Source: Sphingobacterium olei
GTDB lineage: Bacteria; Bacteroidota; Bacteroidia; Sphingobacteriales; Sphingobacteriaceae
Length of the DNA stretch: 64,000 bases
NCBI RefSeq assembly: GCF_005048855.1
Contig: NZ_SUME01000011.1
Span: 83,564-147,563, forward strand
Direction of reading: 5' to 3'
Shown: piece by piece, positions 25,839 to 34,907 of the stretch
How positions within the stretch are numbered: position 1 is the stretch's first letter
Layout: each line of letters opens with the position of its first letter
The notes under the pieces: generated by a model
What the model saw: the letters and a program-made list of their open reading frames with translations, nothing else
Told to the model about the DNA's origin: nothing
Databases searched by the model: none
Translations under genes and position numbers: made by a program

Positions 25839-27464
25839 ATGCTTAAAAAAAAATATTTAGTTGCCTTACTGGGCATCGGTATATTACCTTTCATGGGTTT
25901 TGCCCAAGACAAAAAAGATACACCTCCCGCGAACTGGTTTAATTTGGATTACAAAGCGGATGGTATTATGGGTATTAGTACCGAAAAAGCCTATGAACTA
26001 TTGAAAGGAAAAAAGCCTACTCCAGTAGTTGTGGCAGTGATAGATGGCGGCGTAGATGTGGAACACGAAGATTTAAAAGATGTATTGTGGATCAATGAAA
26101 AGGATTCAAATAACGATGGAAAAGATGATGATGGGAATGGTTATATAGATGACAAATATGGTTGGAATTTTATTGGGGGAGCCAACGGCGAAAATGTAAA
26201 CCACGACAATCTCGAAGTGACGCGATTAGTTGCAAAATACGAACCAAAATATATCTCTGTCCTACCCTCTACCCCACTTTCTGAATCCGAACGTAGAGAA
26301 TTTGTAGCGTATCAAAAAATGATTGCGGATTATACCACGAAAATGGACGAAGCACAATTTGGAGAAACCAACTACGGCCGACTAAAACAGGAGTTAGACA
26401 ATATTGTATCTGCTATTGGAAAAGATCCAAAGGATGTTACCAAAGCCGATTTCGATGCATTTAATGCGGTATCTGACCGCCAGAAAATGGCCGTACGCAT
26501 TGCAAAAAAAGAATTGGAAAAAAACTCGTTCGAGAAATTTTATGCGGATATCAAAGATGCAGATACGTATTTTGGAGATCAAGTAAAATATCATTTAAAT
26601 AAAGATTTTGATCCACGCCCCATCGTAGGCGATAATTACGAAGATGCAACAGAGCAGTTTTACGGCAACAATGATGTAAAAGGCCCTGACGCAGATCACG
26701 GTACACACGTGGCAGGTATCATTGGCGCAAAACGGGATAACGGAAAAGGGATAAATGGTGTTGCAGATCAAGTGAAAATAATGGCTATTCGCGTAGTTCC
26801 GAATGGAGATGAGCGAGATAAAGATGTAGCAAATGGGATTCGATATGCAGTAGATAATGGCGCCAAAATCATTAACATGAGCTTTGGTAAAGGCTATGCC
26901 TACAATAAAAAAGTAGTAGATGAAGCTATTAAATATGCTGTGGAGAAAGATGTTTTGCTTGTACATGCAGCAGGAAATGATGGCAAGAACATTGATGTAT
27001 CCAAAAATTATCCGACCAAATACTTCACAGACAGCTTGGGTGCTATCGCAGGAGAAGCTGCTTCCTGGATTACGGTAGGCGCAACATCATGGAAATTAGA
27101 TGGAGATTTATTAGCAGAATTTTCAAATTACGGATACAAAACGGTAGATGTATTTGCACCGGGGGTAGCTATCCATTCAACCATGCCAGACTCTAAATAC
27201 AAAGATCAGCAAGGAACTAGTATGGCTGCGCCGGTCGTATCAGGGTTAGCCGCTCTGCTGAGAGCTTATTACCCGCAACTTACCGCACAGGAAACAAAAG
27301 ATATCATCCTAAAATCAGTAACTAAAGTAGATCAAAAAGTAAAAATAAATCAAAATGGGTCATCTAAAAAAGTTTATTTGGATGAGATCAGCACAGGAGG
27401 TGGAATCGTAAACGCTTATAACGCTATCGTAGAGGCAAATAAATATATCTCAGATAAAAAGTAA
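25839..27464 (+). CDS. Secreted subtilisin-like (S8) serine peptidase
   Basis: A 541-residue protease with a signal peptide (cleavage likely after GFAQ, residue 23). The catalytic residues are Asp69 (VAVIDGGVD), His287 (DHGTHVAG), oxyanion Asn380 (HAAGND) and Ser461 (GTSMAAP). Between Asp and His lies about 215 residues instead of the usual 30-60, including an acidic calcium-site-like stretch (residues 89-105, pattern DxNxDGxxDDxNGYxDD) and a helical, charged insert at about 125-260. No separate propeptide or C-terminal sorting domain is evident. Likely periplasmic or outer-membrane associated. Confidence 0.94.
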   Translation: MLKKKYLVALLGIGILPFMGFAQDKKDTPPANWFNLDYKADGIMGISTEKAYELLKGKKPTPVVVAVIDGGVDVEHEDLKDVLWINEKDSNNDGKDDDGNGYIDDKYGWNFIGGANGENVNHDNLEVTRLVAKYEPKYISVLPSTPLSESERREFVAYQKMIADYTTKMDEAQFGETNYGRLKQELDNIVSAIGKDPKDVTKADFDAFNAVSDRQKMAVRIAKKELEKNSFEKFYADIKDADTYFGDQVKYHLNKDFDPRPIVGDNYEDATEQFYGNNDVKGPDADHGTHVAGIIGAKRDNGKGINGVADQVKIMAIRVVPNGDERDKDVANGIRYAVDNGAKIINMSFGKGYAYNKKVVDEAIKYAVEKDVLLVHAAGNDGKNIDVSKNYPTKYFTDSLGAIAGEAASWITVGATSWKLDGDLLAEFSNYGYKTVDVFAPGVAIHSTMPDSKYKDQQGTSMAAPVVSGLAALLRAYYPQLTAQETKDIILKSVTKVDQKVKINQNGSSKKVYLDEISTGGGIVNAYNAIVEANKYISDKK

Positions 27465-27532
27465 AAAAATGTTAAATCTTCTATAATATAAATTCTTAAC
27501 TTGCGTTATGTAAGTGTATTGTAATTAATAAG

Positions 27533-27718
27533 ATGCGTATGGTAGAAAATTTTACAAAAAATGAAAGTCTAACTTACGAAGGGACAGAGGAGTATAACAA
27601 AATTGAGACGGAAGAGCAATTTGAAGAAAAGCTAAAAGCAACTATCAAAAAATTTACTAAAGCTCCAAGTGATCATATCATTGAAAAAATACTCAATTAC
27701 TCCAAATCACTTAAGTAA
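27533..27718 (+). CDS. Small acidic/basic hypothetical protein
   Basis: A 61-residue, wholly soluble protein with many Glu and Lys residues, predicted helical (EEQFEEKLKATIKKFTKA). It starts at the ATG at 27533 (a second Met is at codon 3) and is followed at once by a terminator hairpin, which supports expression as its own unit. It lies 69 bases after the protease gene and may be co-transcribed with it. No family recognised. Confidence 0.6.
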   Translation: MRMVENFTKNESLTYEGTEEYNKIETEEQFEEKLKATIKKFTKAPSDHIIEKILNYSKSLK

Positions 27719-27724
27719 GTAATA

Positions 27725-27761
27725 ACAAAAGCTACTCAATCATAGAGTGGCTTTTGTCTTT
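27725..27761 (+). terminator. Terminator after the 61-residue gene
   Basis: A 13-bp stem with one G-U pair (27725-27737 with 27745-27757) and a 7-base loop, core AAAGC.ACTC, runs into a T-run. It lies 7 bases past the stop. Confidence 0.8.
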
Positions 27762-27765
27762 TTAC

Positions 27766-27773
27766 TATCTTTG
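27766..27773 (+). promoter_or_regulatory. -7 element immediately before nth
   Basis: TATCTTTG is a perfect -7 element only four bases before the nth ATG at 27778. If used, transcription would begin at or next to the start codon. No TTG lies at the proper -33 distance. Confidence 0.5.
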
Positions 27774-27777
27774 TAAC

Positions 27778-28455
27778 ATGTTAAAGAAAGAACGGTATAA
27801 AGAATTTGTAGACTATTTTTCCACTCATAATCCAGATGCACAGACAGAACTGAACTATAGCAATCCCTATGAGCTTCTTGTGGCCGTCATTCTTTCTGCA
27901 CAATGCACGGATAAACGTATTAACCAGGTAACACCTATGCTATTCGAACGATTCCCGAATGTAGAATCTCTTGCAGCAAGTAATCCAGAGGAAGTATTTA
28001 CATTTATCCGCTCAGTAAGTTATCCGAATAATAAGGCGAAACACCTTGTAGGCATGGCTCAAAAGCTGCTCTCCGAATTTAGCGGTGAGGTTCCTGAAAA
28101 AATAGAAGATTTAATAAAATTGCCTGGCGTTGGGCGCAAAACGGCAAACGTCATATCTTCTGTGGTTTTCCACCAACCTGCGATGGCGGTAGATACGCAC
28201 GTATTTAGAGTGAGTAATCGACTAGGTTTGACCAGCAACGCGACTACCCCGTTAGCTGTAGAAAAACAGTTAGTAAAATATTTACCAAAAGATACAATTG
28301 CTATTGCACATCATTGGTTAATTCTCCACGGACGCTATACATGTCTCGCACGTAGACCCAAATGTGAGGAATGTGCCATCACCTACATGTGCAGGTATTT
28401 CGAAAAGACACACAAAACCCTGTCAATAAATATTTCCACTAATAAAGATACTTAA
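27778..28455 (+). CDS. nth: Endonuclease III (DNA glycosylase/AP lyase)
   Basis: Nth removes oxidised pyrimidines in base-excision repair and nicks the abasic site. The 225-residue protein shows the helix-hairpin-helix LPGVGRKTAN (115-124) with catalytic Lys121, the catalytic Asp139 in AVDTHVFR, and four cysteines spaced C-x6-C-x2-C-x5-C (189, 196, 199, 205) for the [4Fe-4S] cluster. I start at the ATG at 27778, since an upstream TTG would put the terminator region into the coding sequence. recA follows 235 bases later with its own promoter. Confidence 0.97.
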   Translation: MLKKERYKEFVDYFSTHNPDAQTELNYSNPYELLVAVILSAQCTDKRINQVTPMLFERFPNVESLAASNPEEVFTFIRSVSYPNNKAKHLVGMAQKLLSEFSGEVPEKIEDLIKLPGVGRKTANVISSVVFHQPAMAVDTHVFRVSNRLGLTSNATTPLAVEKQLVKYLPKDTIAIAHHWLILHGRYTCLARRPKCEECAITYMCRYFEKTHKTLSINISTNKDT

Positions 28456-28639
28456 CAGCAATATTGTTACAGCTGAAGAACTAGACATTCTTGACATGAA
28501 GGATACTGAAAATCGATATTCCTAGAAACTGATTAAGCTTCTGTAAAAAGGAATAAACTTTTCAACAAATCGTTTAACTATATGAATTAGATCCTATCTT
28601 TATTACACGAAAGAATAGACTAATTTTTTTAGTATTTTA

Positions 28640-28671
28640 TTTGGTAATACAATTTTAATATACTATTTTTG
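28640..28671 (+). promoter_or_regulatory. recA promoter
   Basis: TTTG (28640-28643), a 20-base spacer, and TATTTTTG (28664-28671) form a full Bacteroidota promoter, 19 bases before the recA ATG. No obvious LexA-type dyad overlaps it. Confidence 0.8.
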
Positions 28672-28690
28672 ATTTATATATACTAACAAT

Positions 28691-29716
28691 ATGAGTAAAG
28701 AAGACAAACTAAAAGCACTACAGCTTACATTAGATAAACTAGACAAAACGTATGGTAAGGGTGCCATAATGAAATTAGGGGATTCGGCTGTAGAACCTAT
28801 CGAATCTATTTCTACCGGTTCACTGGGATTAGACATTGCTTTAGGAATTGGAGGTGTTCCAAAAGGACGAGTGATCGAAATATATGGCCCCGAATCTTCT
28901 GGTAAAACGACCTTAGCCACTCACATTGTTGCTGAAGCCCAAAAAAAAGGTGGTATAGCAGCAATAATTGATGCTGAACATGCTTTTGACAAGTACTATG
29001 CCCAAAAATTAGGGGTAGATATTGAAAATCTTTTGATCTCTCAACCGGATAATGGTGAGCAAGGATTAGAGATTGCAGACAATCTGATTCGATCAGGAGC
29101 AATTGACGTTATCGTAATCGACTCTGTCGCAGCTTTAGTTCCTAAAGGTGAAATTGAAGGCGAAATGGGCGATTCAAAAATGGGCCTTCAAGCACGTTTA
29201 ATGTCACAAGCATTACGTAAGTTAACCGGAACTATTTCCAAAACAAACTGTTGTTGTATCTTCATTAACCAATTACGTGAAAAAATCGGTGTAATGTTTG
29301 GTAATCCTGAAACTACGACAGGCGGTAACGCTTTAAAATTCTACGCCTCAGTACGCTTGGATATTCGTCGTACTTCACAAATCAAAGATGCAGACGAGGT
29401 ATCAGGAAATCGCGTAAAAGTAAAAATTGTAAAAAATAAAGTAGCACCTCCTTTTCGTATAGCTGAATTTGACATCATGTTCGGAGAAGGTATTTCTAAA
29501 GTTGGCGAAATCATAGATTTGGGAGTAGAATATGGCATCGTCAAAAAATCAGGGTCATGGTTTAGCTATGGTGACACAAAACTAGGTCAGGGGCGTGATT
29601 CGGTGAAATCTTTATTATTAGACAACCCAGATCTTAGCGATGAAATAGAAGCTAAAATCAGAGCAGAAGTTAGTGGGGTCAATTTAGATCAATCTGCTTT
29701 AAGTAAAGAGGATTAA
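28691..29716 (+). CDS. recA: Recombinase RecA
   Basis: RecA forms filaments on single-stranded DNA, pairs homologous strands, and triggers SOS cleavage where LexA exists. The 341-residue sequence has the N-terminal core KTYGKGAIMKLGD (19-31), Walker A GPESSGKTT (66-74), Walker B IDVIVIDSVAALVPK, and the DNA-binding loop region with INQLREKIGVMFGNPETTTGG. Length is normal. It is flanked by its own promoter and terminator and so is monocistronic. Confidence 0.99.
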   Translation: MSKEDKLKALQLTLDKLDKTYGKGAIMKLGDSAVEPIESISTGSLGLDIALGIGGVPKGRVIEIYGPESSGKTTLATHIVAEAQKKGGIAAIIDAEHAFDKYYAQKLGVDIENLLISQPDNGEQGLEIADNLIRSGAIDVIVIDSVAALVPKGEIEGEMGDSKMGLQARLMSQALRKLTGTISKTNCCCIFINQLREKIGVMFGNPETTTGGNALKFYASVRLDIRRTSQIKDADEVSGNRVKVKIVKNKVAPPFRIAEFDIMFGEGISKVGEIIDLGVEYGIVKKSGSWFSYGDTKLGQGRDSVKSLLLDNPDLSDEIEAKIRAEVSGVNLDQSALSKED

Positions 29717-29729
29717 ACCTTCATTCAAG

Positions 29730-29784
29730 TATAAATAAAAAAGCGACCAGTGCATGCAGTGCAGTGGTCGCTTTTTTATTTATA
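29730..29784. terminator. Bidirectional terminator between recA and pruA
   Basis: A 20-bp perfect stem (29730-29749 with 29765-29784), core AAGCGACCA, has a 15-base loop that can pair further (GTGCA.TGCAG). Outer A/T runs serve both converging genes. Confidence 0.88.
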
Positions 29785-29789
29785 CTATT

Positions 29790-31427
29790 CTAATCTTCAG
29801 AACTCAAAAACGGATACCTATAATCCGTATCAGGAGTAAATGTTTCTTTGATTGTGCGCGGAGATACCCAACGCAATAAGTTAATCATCGAACCTGCTTT
29901 ATCATTTGTACCTGAACCGCGTGCTCCTCCAAAAGGCTGTTGGCCTACCACTGCACCGGTACATTTATCATTGATATAAAAGTTACCAGCGGCATTACGT
30001 AATGCATGTGTCGCTTCTTGGATAGCATAACGATCTTGAGAAATAACAGCACCTGTCAGTGCATAAATCGATGTGCTATCGACTAATTTCAACGTCTCAC
30101 TCCAATCCTTGTCCTCATAAACATAAATCGTTAATACAGGACCAAATAACTCTTCAGATAATGTTTCATAATCCGGTGTTTTGGCTAAAATAACAGTTGG
30201 TTCAATAAAATAACCTTTGGATTTATCATAACCTCCACCGATAACGACTTCTGCATCTGCTGAATCTTTTGCCTTATCAATGTATTTTGTAATCTTATCA
30301 AACGCTTTTTCATCAATTACAGCATTAATGAAATTACCGAAATCTTCGGTTCCACCCATTTTAAAAGATTTAATATCTTTTTCCATCGAATGCTGTAATT
30401 TCGACCAGAGCGACTGAGGAACATATGCACGTGATGCTGCCGAACATTTTTGCCCTTGATATTCGAATGCCCCACGCACTAAAGCAGTATTCAACACCGC
30501 TAAATCTGCAGAGGGATGAGCCAATATAAAATCTTTACCACCTGTCTCTCCTACTATGCGAGGGTATGTTTTGTATAAATGAATATTCTGTCCAATTGTT
30601 TTCCAGATATCTTGGAACACGCCTGTAGAACCCGTAAAATGAATACCTGCAAAATCTGGATGTTTAAAGATAACATCTCCAGCATCTGGACCCGATACGT
30701 ACACTAAGTTGATTACGCCATCAGGTAGACCAGCTTCTTTAAAAATTTGCATTAAAATATTTGCAGAATATATTTGGGCATTCGAAGGCTTCCATACAAC
30801 AACATTTCCCATCATCGCTACACATGAAGGCAGATTGCCTGCAATAGCTGTAAAATTGAATGGTGTTAATGCAAAAACAAAACCTTCTAATGGACGTTGT
30901 TCAACACGATTCCATACACCTTTACTATTTGCGGGAGGTTGTTGCGCATAAATCTCACTCATATACTGTACGTTAAAACGTAAAAAATCAGTAAACTCAC
31001 AGGCTGAATCGATTTCAGCTTGATACGCACTTTTCGATTGCCCCAGCATCGTCGCGGCGTTCAACTTATACCGGTATTTGGTAGCAGCTAATTCCGCTGC
31101 TTTCAAGAAAATCGCCGCACGTTGTTCCCATGCTAGATTTTCCCAATCCGCTTTAGCAGCCAACGCGGCATGAATAGCATCCGTCACATGTGATTTTGTA
31201 CCTTGAGAATAATATCCCAATACATGCTGGTGATCGTGCGGAGGGGTTAATTTCACTTTATTTTCTGTGCGAACTTCTTCGCTACCGATATACATCGGAA
31301 CGTCGATCTCATTTGCTCTCGCCTCAGAAATAGCTGCTTTCAATAAACTTCTTTCTTTCGTCCCGGGAGCGTATGTATATACCGGTTCATTTACAGGAGC
31401 CGGAACATTAAAAAAACCTTTTAACAT
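29790..31427 (-). CDS. pruA: L-glutamate gamma-semialdehyde dehydrogenase (1-pyrroline-5-carboxylate dehydrogenase)
   Basis: The enzyme oxidises glutamate semialdehyde to glutamate with NAD+, the second step of proline breakdown. The 545-residue monofunctional form fits the family (E. coli PutA fuses it to proline dehydrogenase). The aldehyde dehydrogenase motifs are present: FALTPFNFTAIAGNLP, VWKPSNAQ, FTGSTGVF, the catalytic Glu in VGETGGKD, and the nucleophile Cys in YQGQKCSAASR. A C-terminal segment with RGSGTNDKAG completes it. No putA/proline dehydrogenase gene is adjacent. Confidence 0.96.
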   Translation of the reverse strand: MLKGFFNVPAPVNEPVYTYAPGTKERSLLKAAISEARANEIDVPMYIGSEEVRTENKVKLTPPHDHQHVLGYYSQGTKSHVTDAIHAALAAKADWENLAWEQRAAIFLKAAELAATKYRYKLNAATMLGQSKSAYQAEIDSACEFTDFLRFNVQYMSEIYAQQPPANSKGVWNRVEQRPLEGFVFALTPFNFTAIAGNLPSCVAMMGNVVVWKPSNAQIYSANILMQIFKEAGLPDGVINLVYVSGPDAGDVIFKHPDFAGIHFTGSTGVFQDIWKTIGQNIHLYKTYPRIVGETGGKDFILAHPSADLAVLNTALVRGAFEYQGQKCSAASRAYVPQSLWSKLQHSMEKDIKSFKMGGTEDFGNFINAVIDEKAFDKITKYIDKAKDSADAEVVIGGGYDKSKGYFIEPTVILAKTPDYETLSEELFGPVLTIYVYEDKDWSETLKLVDSTSIYALTGAVISQDRYAIQEATHALRNAAGNFYINDKCTGAVVGQQPFGGARGSGTNDKAGSMINLLRWVSPRTIKETFTPDTDYRYPFLSSED

Positions 31428-31685
31428 AATTCTATTTTTGTTTATGTAAAGTTACGTTATAATTAATTCTATCGGTATACCACATTTGTCCATCACTTAA
31501 CCTATTTTATCCATAAACGGATTTATCTTAAAAGACGATGCCATGATCGGCCCTAGCGCATCAAATAATTCATAACAAACTAAAATACAATCGAAAAGAG
31601 TAAAAAAATATCGCTTAACTAACCACGGAAAACCTTATTTTACTAAAAAAGAGGGGGATTTTCGCGGAAGCACAAAAGACAAATT

Positions 31686-31708
31686 ATGTTACACATTACC
31701 CGTAACAT
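31686..31708 (-). terminator. Short hairpin after the AraC gene
   Basis: A 7-bp stem (ATGTTAC/GTAACAT, 31686-31692 with 31702-31708) with a 9-base loop begins one base past the stop of the minus-strand AraC gene. Weak terminator; no long U-run. Confidence 0.4.
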
Positions 31709-31709
31709 C

Positions 31710-32579
31710 TTAAACAATTGTATGTAGCTGCATATAATTATGGGGAGAAAGCCCCATAATACGCTTAAAAACACGATTAAAATGAACGATGTTATTAAAG
31801 CCTACTTGGAAAGCTGTTTCAGAAATACTTTCAGTCTTTTTATTCATTAAAAGCTGACAGGCTTTTTCAATTCTGACTTCGTTTAAAAAACCAATATAAG
31901 TTTTCATGGTATGCTTTTTAAAAAACTTACAAAATGATGTGGGAGTCATATAAACCAAGGAAGCAACTTCACCAATGCTGATATCATGATCAAAATTATC
32001 TAACGTATATTTGAATACAGAACTTATCCGCTCTCCGTCTTTATCCGAATAAATTAGATTGCGGATACCGGAATACAAGGATATAGCGGCATTGCGATAT
32101 TGCAAAAGGGTATGCAAAAGTGTTATGAATTCAGTAAACTTGGGAATTCCTACTTTGTGCAATAAGTTTAAAAAATTATCGCGCAACGACTGGGCAACAG
32201 ATGACTCTATTCTTTTACTTACATCTAGTTCGAGAAAGTATGTACTGAGATCGGCGAATTCGGCCAATGTAAAAAATTTAGCCATCCTATCGAGATTAAC
32301 AAATAGATGGATGGCATGGATCGTATCTTCCTCTGCCACTTTTTCGGCTCCGTATTTATCAAACATATGCGGTTCGTTCGGTTTCAGGATAAACACATCG
32401 TCTTGATTAAAAGATTGAACAACATTCCCAATCATGATGGTCCCCCTCCCTTTCAGAATATAGGTAATCTGAAGTTCCTCGTGTCGATGATAATAACCAT
32501 AAAAATTATCCTTCTTATCTTCCAAAAGAGCAAACAGATCTTCCCCATACACCGGAACAGTAAATTGTATCGCCTTCAT
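31710..32579 (-). CDS. AraC-family transcriptional regulator
   Basis: A 289-residue regulator with an N-terminal cupin-like sensing domain (residues about 10-110, including HRHEELQITYILKGRGTIMI) and a C-terminal pair of helix-turn-helix motifs at about 190-285. The signature GFNNIVHFNRVFKRIMGLSP lies in the second. Such regulators usually respond to a sugar or other small molecule. The msrA gene lies 17 bases upstream on the same strand and could be in the same transcript. Its target is not evident. Confidence 0.92.
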   Translation of the reverse strand: MKAIQFTVPVYGEDLFALLEDKKDNFYGYYHRHEELQITYILKGRGTIMIGNVVQSFNQDDVFILKPNEPHMFDKYGAEKVAEEDTIHAIHLFVNLDRMAKFFTLAEFADLSTYFLELDVSKRIESSVAQSLRDNFLNLLHKVGIPKFTEFITLLHTLLQYRNAAISLYSGIRNLIYSDKDGERISSVFKYTLDNFDHDISIGEVASLVYMTPTSFCKFFKKHTMKTYIGFLNEVRIEKACQLLMNKKTESISETAFQVGFNNIVHFNRVFKRIMGLSPHNYMQLHTIV

Positions 32580-32596
32580 AATTGGGCTACTAATTC

Positions 32597-33232
32597 CTAT
32601 TTTAATTTATCCGCAAACACTTTTTTAAACTTGTCCATTTTTGGCTTAATAACCAACCGACAATACATTTCATTTGGATTCAAGGCATAATAATTTTGGT
32701 GGTAATCTTCCGCCTTGTAAAATTCCGTGGCTTTCTCTATCGTGGTAACGATTGCCTCATCATAAGCTTTAGCCTCGTTTAATTTTTCGATATAATATCT
32801 CGCCTTTTTTTCCTGCTCCTCATCCAACGGAAATATAGCAGAACGATACTGCGTTCCGATATCATTACCTTGTCTATTAAGCTGTGTAGGATCATGTACT
32901 AAGAAAAAGGCTTCCAATAATCCGTCGTAGCTTATTTTTGAGGGGTCAAATTTTATCATAACCGCTTCAGCATGTCCTGTATTACCCGCTGAGACCTGCG
33001 CATAGTTCGGATTCGCTACATGACCGCCAATATATCCCGATACTACGGTATCTACACCATCCAATAACAATAAAGGTGCTTCTACACACCAAAAACATCC
33101 TGCAGCCAATATTGCCGTATTCGACGCATTTTCCATATTTTTAATTTGTTTAATTTCCATTGTCTTCGAATTCATATTCTGACAAGATCCCAAAACCGGA
33201 AACAATAACAACAGCAATCCTATCTTTTTCAT
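32597..33232 (-). CDS. msrA: Peptide-methionine (S)-S-oxide reductase, predicted lipoprotein
   Basis: MsrA repairs oxidised methionine in proteins. Starting at the ATG at 33232 the product has 211 residues and a lipoprotein signal (LLLLLFPVLGSC, Cys17), so the enzyme is probably exported to the periplasm or outer membrane. An upstream ATG at 33286 would bury the signal. The catalytic motif GCFWCVEAP gives Cys46 and Cys49, and GTQYRSAIF and YHQNYY are also typical. No msrB domain is fused or adjacent. It lies immediately upstream of the AraC gene and near superoxide dismutase. Confidence 0.94.
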   Translation of the reverse strand: MKKIGLLLLLFPVLGSCQNMNSKTMEIKQIKNMENASNTAILAAGCFWCVEAPLLLLDGVDTVVSGYIGGHVANPNYAQVSAGNTGHAEAVMIKFDPSKISYDGLLEAFFLVHDPTQLNRQGNDIGTQYRSAIFPLDEEQEKKARYYIEKLNEAKAYDEAIVTTIEKATEFYKAEDYHQNYYALNPNEMYCRLVIKPKMDKFKKVFADKLK

Positions 33233-33345
33233 CCGTATAAAATTTTGTTCTCCATGGTGATAAAGTTGTGCCGATTCATTTTTCATCTTAAATCAGGATA
33301 ACTTCCTATTCCATCAACTTAATTATTATGGTACTAGAACTAAAA

Positions 33346-33373
33346 AAGGCGACATAGAATACTATATCGCCTT
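33346..33373 (-). terminator. Terminator of superoxide dismutase
   Basis: A 12-bp stem with one mismatch (33346-33357 with 33362-33373), core AAGGCGA, and a 4-base loop lies 20 bases past the sod stop on the minus strand, ending in a U-run. Confidence 0.82.
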
Positions 33374-33392
33374 CCTTAAACTTCTAAAATTA

Positions 33393-34001
33393 TTATTTCG
33401 CAGAAGCATAGTTTTGCGCGACAGCATCCCAATTAACAACGTTAAAAATTGCATCTAGGTACGCCGGACGTTTATTTTGGTACTTCAAATAGTATGCGTG
33501 TTCCCAAACATCAATACCAAAAATTGGAGTACCTTTTACTTCAGCCACATCCATTAATGGATTATCCTGATTAGGCGTAGATGTAACCGCTAATTTACCA
33601 TCCTCACCAACAATTAACCAAGACCAGCCCGAGCCAAACCGTGTTGCTCCTGCTTCTTGCAATTTCTTTTTTAATTCATCAAAAGATCCGAAAGTTTCCT
33701 CAATAGCTTGTGCCAATTCACCTGTTGGAGTACCGCCAGCATTAGGGCCTAAAACAGACCAAAATAACTGGTGATTAAAATGTCCACCACCATTATTACG
33801 AACAGCTGGTGAATATTTACTCACATTTTTAAGGATATCTTCTAAAGACGCATTTTCCGCATCCGTTCCGGCGATAGCCTTATTTAAATTGTCGATATAA
33901 GCTTGATGGTGACGATCATGGTGGATTTCCATGGTCTCTCTATCAATATGTGGTTCTAATGCCTCTGCAGCATATGGTAATGCCTCTAATTCAAATGCCA
34001 T
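33393..34001 (-). CDS. Superoxide dismutase, Mn/Fe type
   Basis: The enzyme converts superoxide to hydrogen peroxide and oxygen. In the 202-residue sequence the four metal ligands are His27, His77, Asp164 and His168 (the last two in DVWEHAYY, the family signature). GGHFNHQLFW and RFGSGWSWL are also typical. I cannot decide between manganese, iron or cambialistic use from sequence alone, so no sodA/sodB symbol is given. No signal peptide, hence cytoplasmic. Monocistronic with its own terminator. Confidence 0.97.
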   Translation of the reverse strand: MAFELEALPYAAEALEPHIDRETMEIHHDRHHQAYIDNLNKAIAGTDAENASLEDILKNVSKYSPAVRNNGGGHFNHQLFWSVLGPNAGGTPTGELAQAIEETFGSFDELKKKLQEAGATRFGSGWSWLIVGEDGKLAVTSTPNQDNPLMDVAEVKGTPIFGIDVWEHAYYLKYQNKRPAYLDAIFNVVNWDAVAQNYASAK

Positions 34002-34096
34002 AGTTTTTATGTTTATTAATTATTTAAAATTGAATGCACGAATATAACAAATTTCGTTCGACGTTTGTTTATCCAAATCGTGATTTTGTGGATAAA

Positions 34097-34564
34097 TCAG
34101 CGTTTATTACGAAAAAATGATTTAATTAATGTTGCGCAATCCTCTTCCATTACTCCTCCAATTATTTCTGTCTTAGGATGGATAATTTGTTGGTTAAATT
34201 TAGTAAAACCCCGCTTCTCGTCTTTTGCACCATACACTATTCGGGATATTTGGGTCCAATAGGATGCTCCTGCACACATTACACAGGGCTCTATAGTAAC
34301 ATACAAGGTACAATCTTTTAAATATTTCCCTCCAATAAAATTAGAAGCGGCGGTAAATGCCTGCATTTCAGCATGCGCCGTAACATCATTCAGGCGCTCA
34401 GTCAGATTATAGCCTTTTCCAATGATTTTTCCTTGCGAAACAATTATAGCACCTATTGGTACTTCATCCTCTTCAAATGCACGCTGCGCCAAGCGCAGTG
34501 CCTCCTTCATATATAGCTCGTCTGTCGATAAAGACGTGTCATTTTCAAAATTATAAACCCGCAT
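34097..34564 (-). CDS. tadA: Nucleoside deaminase, probable tRNA adenosine(34) deaminase
   Basis: TadA converts adenosine to inosine at the wobble position of tRNA-Arg. The 155-residue protein has the zinc deaminase motifs: AHAEMQAF with His64 and the proton-shuttling Glu66, and EPCVMCAGA with Cys94 and Cys97. The C-terminal KSFFRNKR tail also fits the tRNA deaminase. Some guanine and cytosine deaminases look similar, but length and motif spacing favour TadA. It starts 2 bases after the csaA stop and is thus in an operon with csaA and the csbD-like gene. Confidence 0.9.
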   Translation of the reverse strand: MRVYNFENDTSLSTDELYMKEALRLAQRAFEEDEVPIGAIIVSQGKIIGKGYNLTERLNDVTAHAEMQAFTAASNFIGGKYLKDCTLYVTIEPCVMCAGASYWTQISRIVYGAKDEKRGFTKFNQQIIHPKTEIIGGVMEEDCATLIKSFFRNKR

Positions 34565-34566
34565 TT

Positions 34567-34902
34567 TTATTTTAATTTGGCGCCATTCGGTAATCGGCGC
34601 TCCACACCGGAGAGTACGATATCCCCATTTTGATCTTCAAATCCAGTGACCAAACATTCGGATAGAAACTTGCCGATCTGCTTTTTAGGGAAATTGACAA
34701 CCGCTATAATCTGCCGATTTATTAATTCTTCTTTAGTATATAATCTCGTAATTTGAGCGCTGGATTTTTTAACGCCTAATTCGCCAAAATCAATACGAAG
34801 TTGATACGCTGGTTTACGCGCTTCAGGAAAATCATTCACCTCCACAATTGTACCTACACGAAGATCAACTTTTTCAAAATCTGCCCAACTTATCTGCTCC
34901 AT
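34567..34902 (-). CDS. csaA: CsaA-like tRNA-binding domain protein
   Basis: A 111-residue single OB-fold protein of the EMAP/CsaA type, beginning with ISWADFEKVDLRVGTI and including KKSSAQITRLYT and VVNFPKKQIGKFLSE. In Bacillus CsaA has been described as a secretion-related chaperone, and the fold binds tRNA in methionyl- and phenylalanyl-tRNA synthetases. The real role here is open. It sits between the csbD-like gene (5 bases) and tadA (2 bases), so an RNA-related role would be consistent. Confidence 0.9.
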   Translation of the reverse strand: MEQISWADFEKVDLRVGTIVEVNDFPEARKPAYQLRIDFGELGVKKSSAQITRLYTKEELINRQIIAVVNFPKKQIGKFLSECLVTGFEDQNGDIVLSGVERRLPNGAKLK

Positions 34903-34907
34903 GTCCG

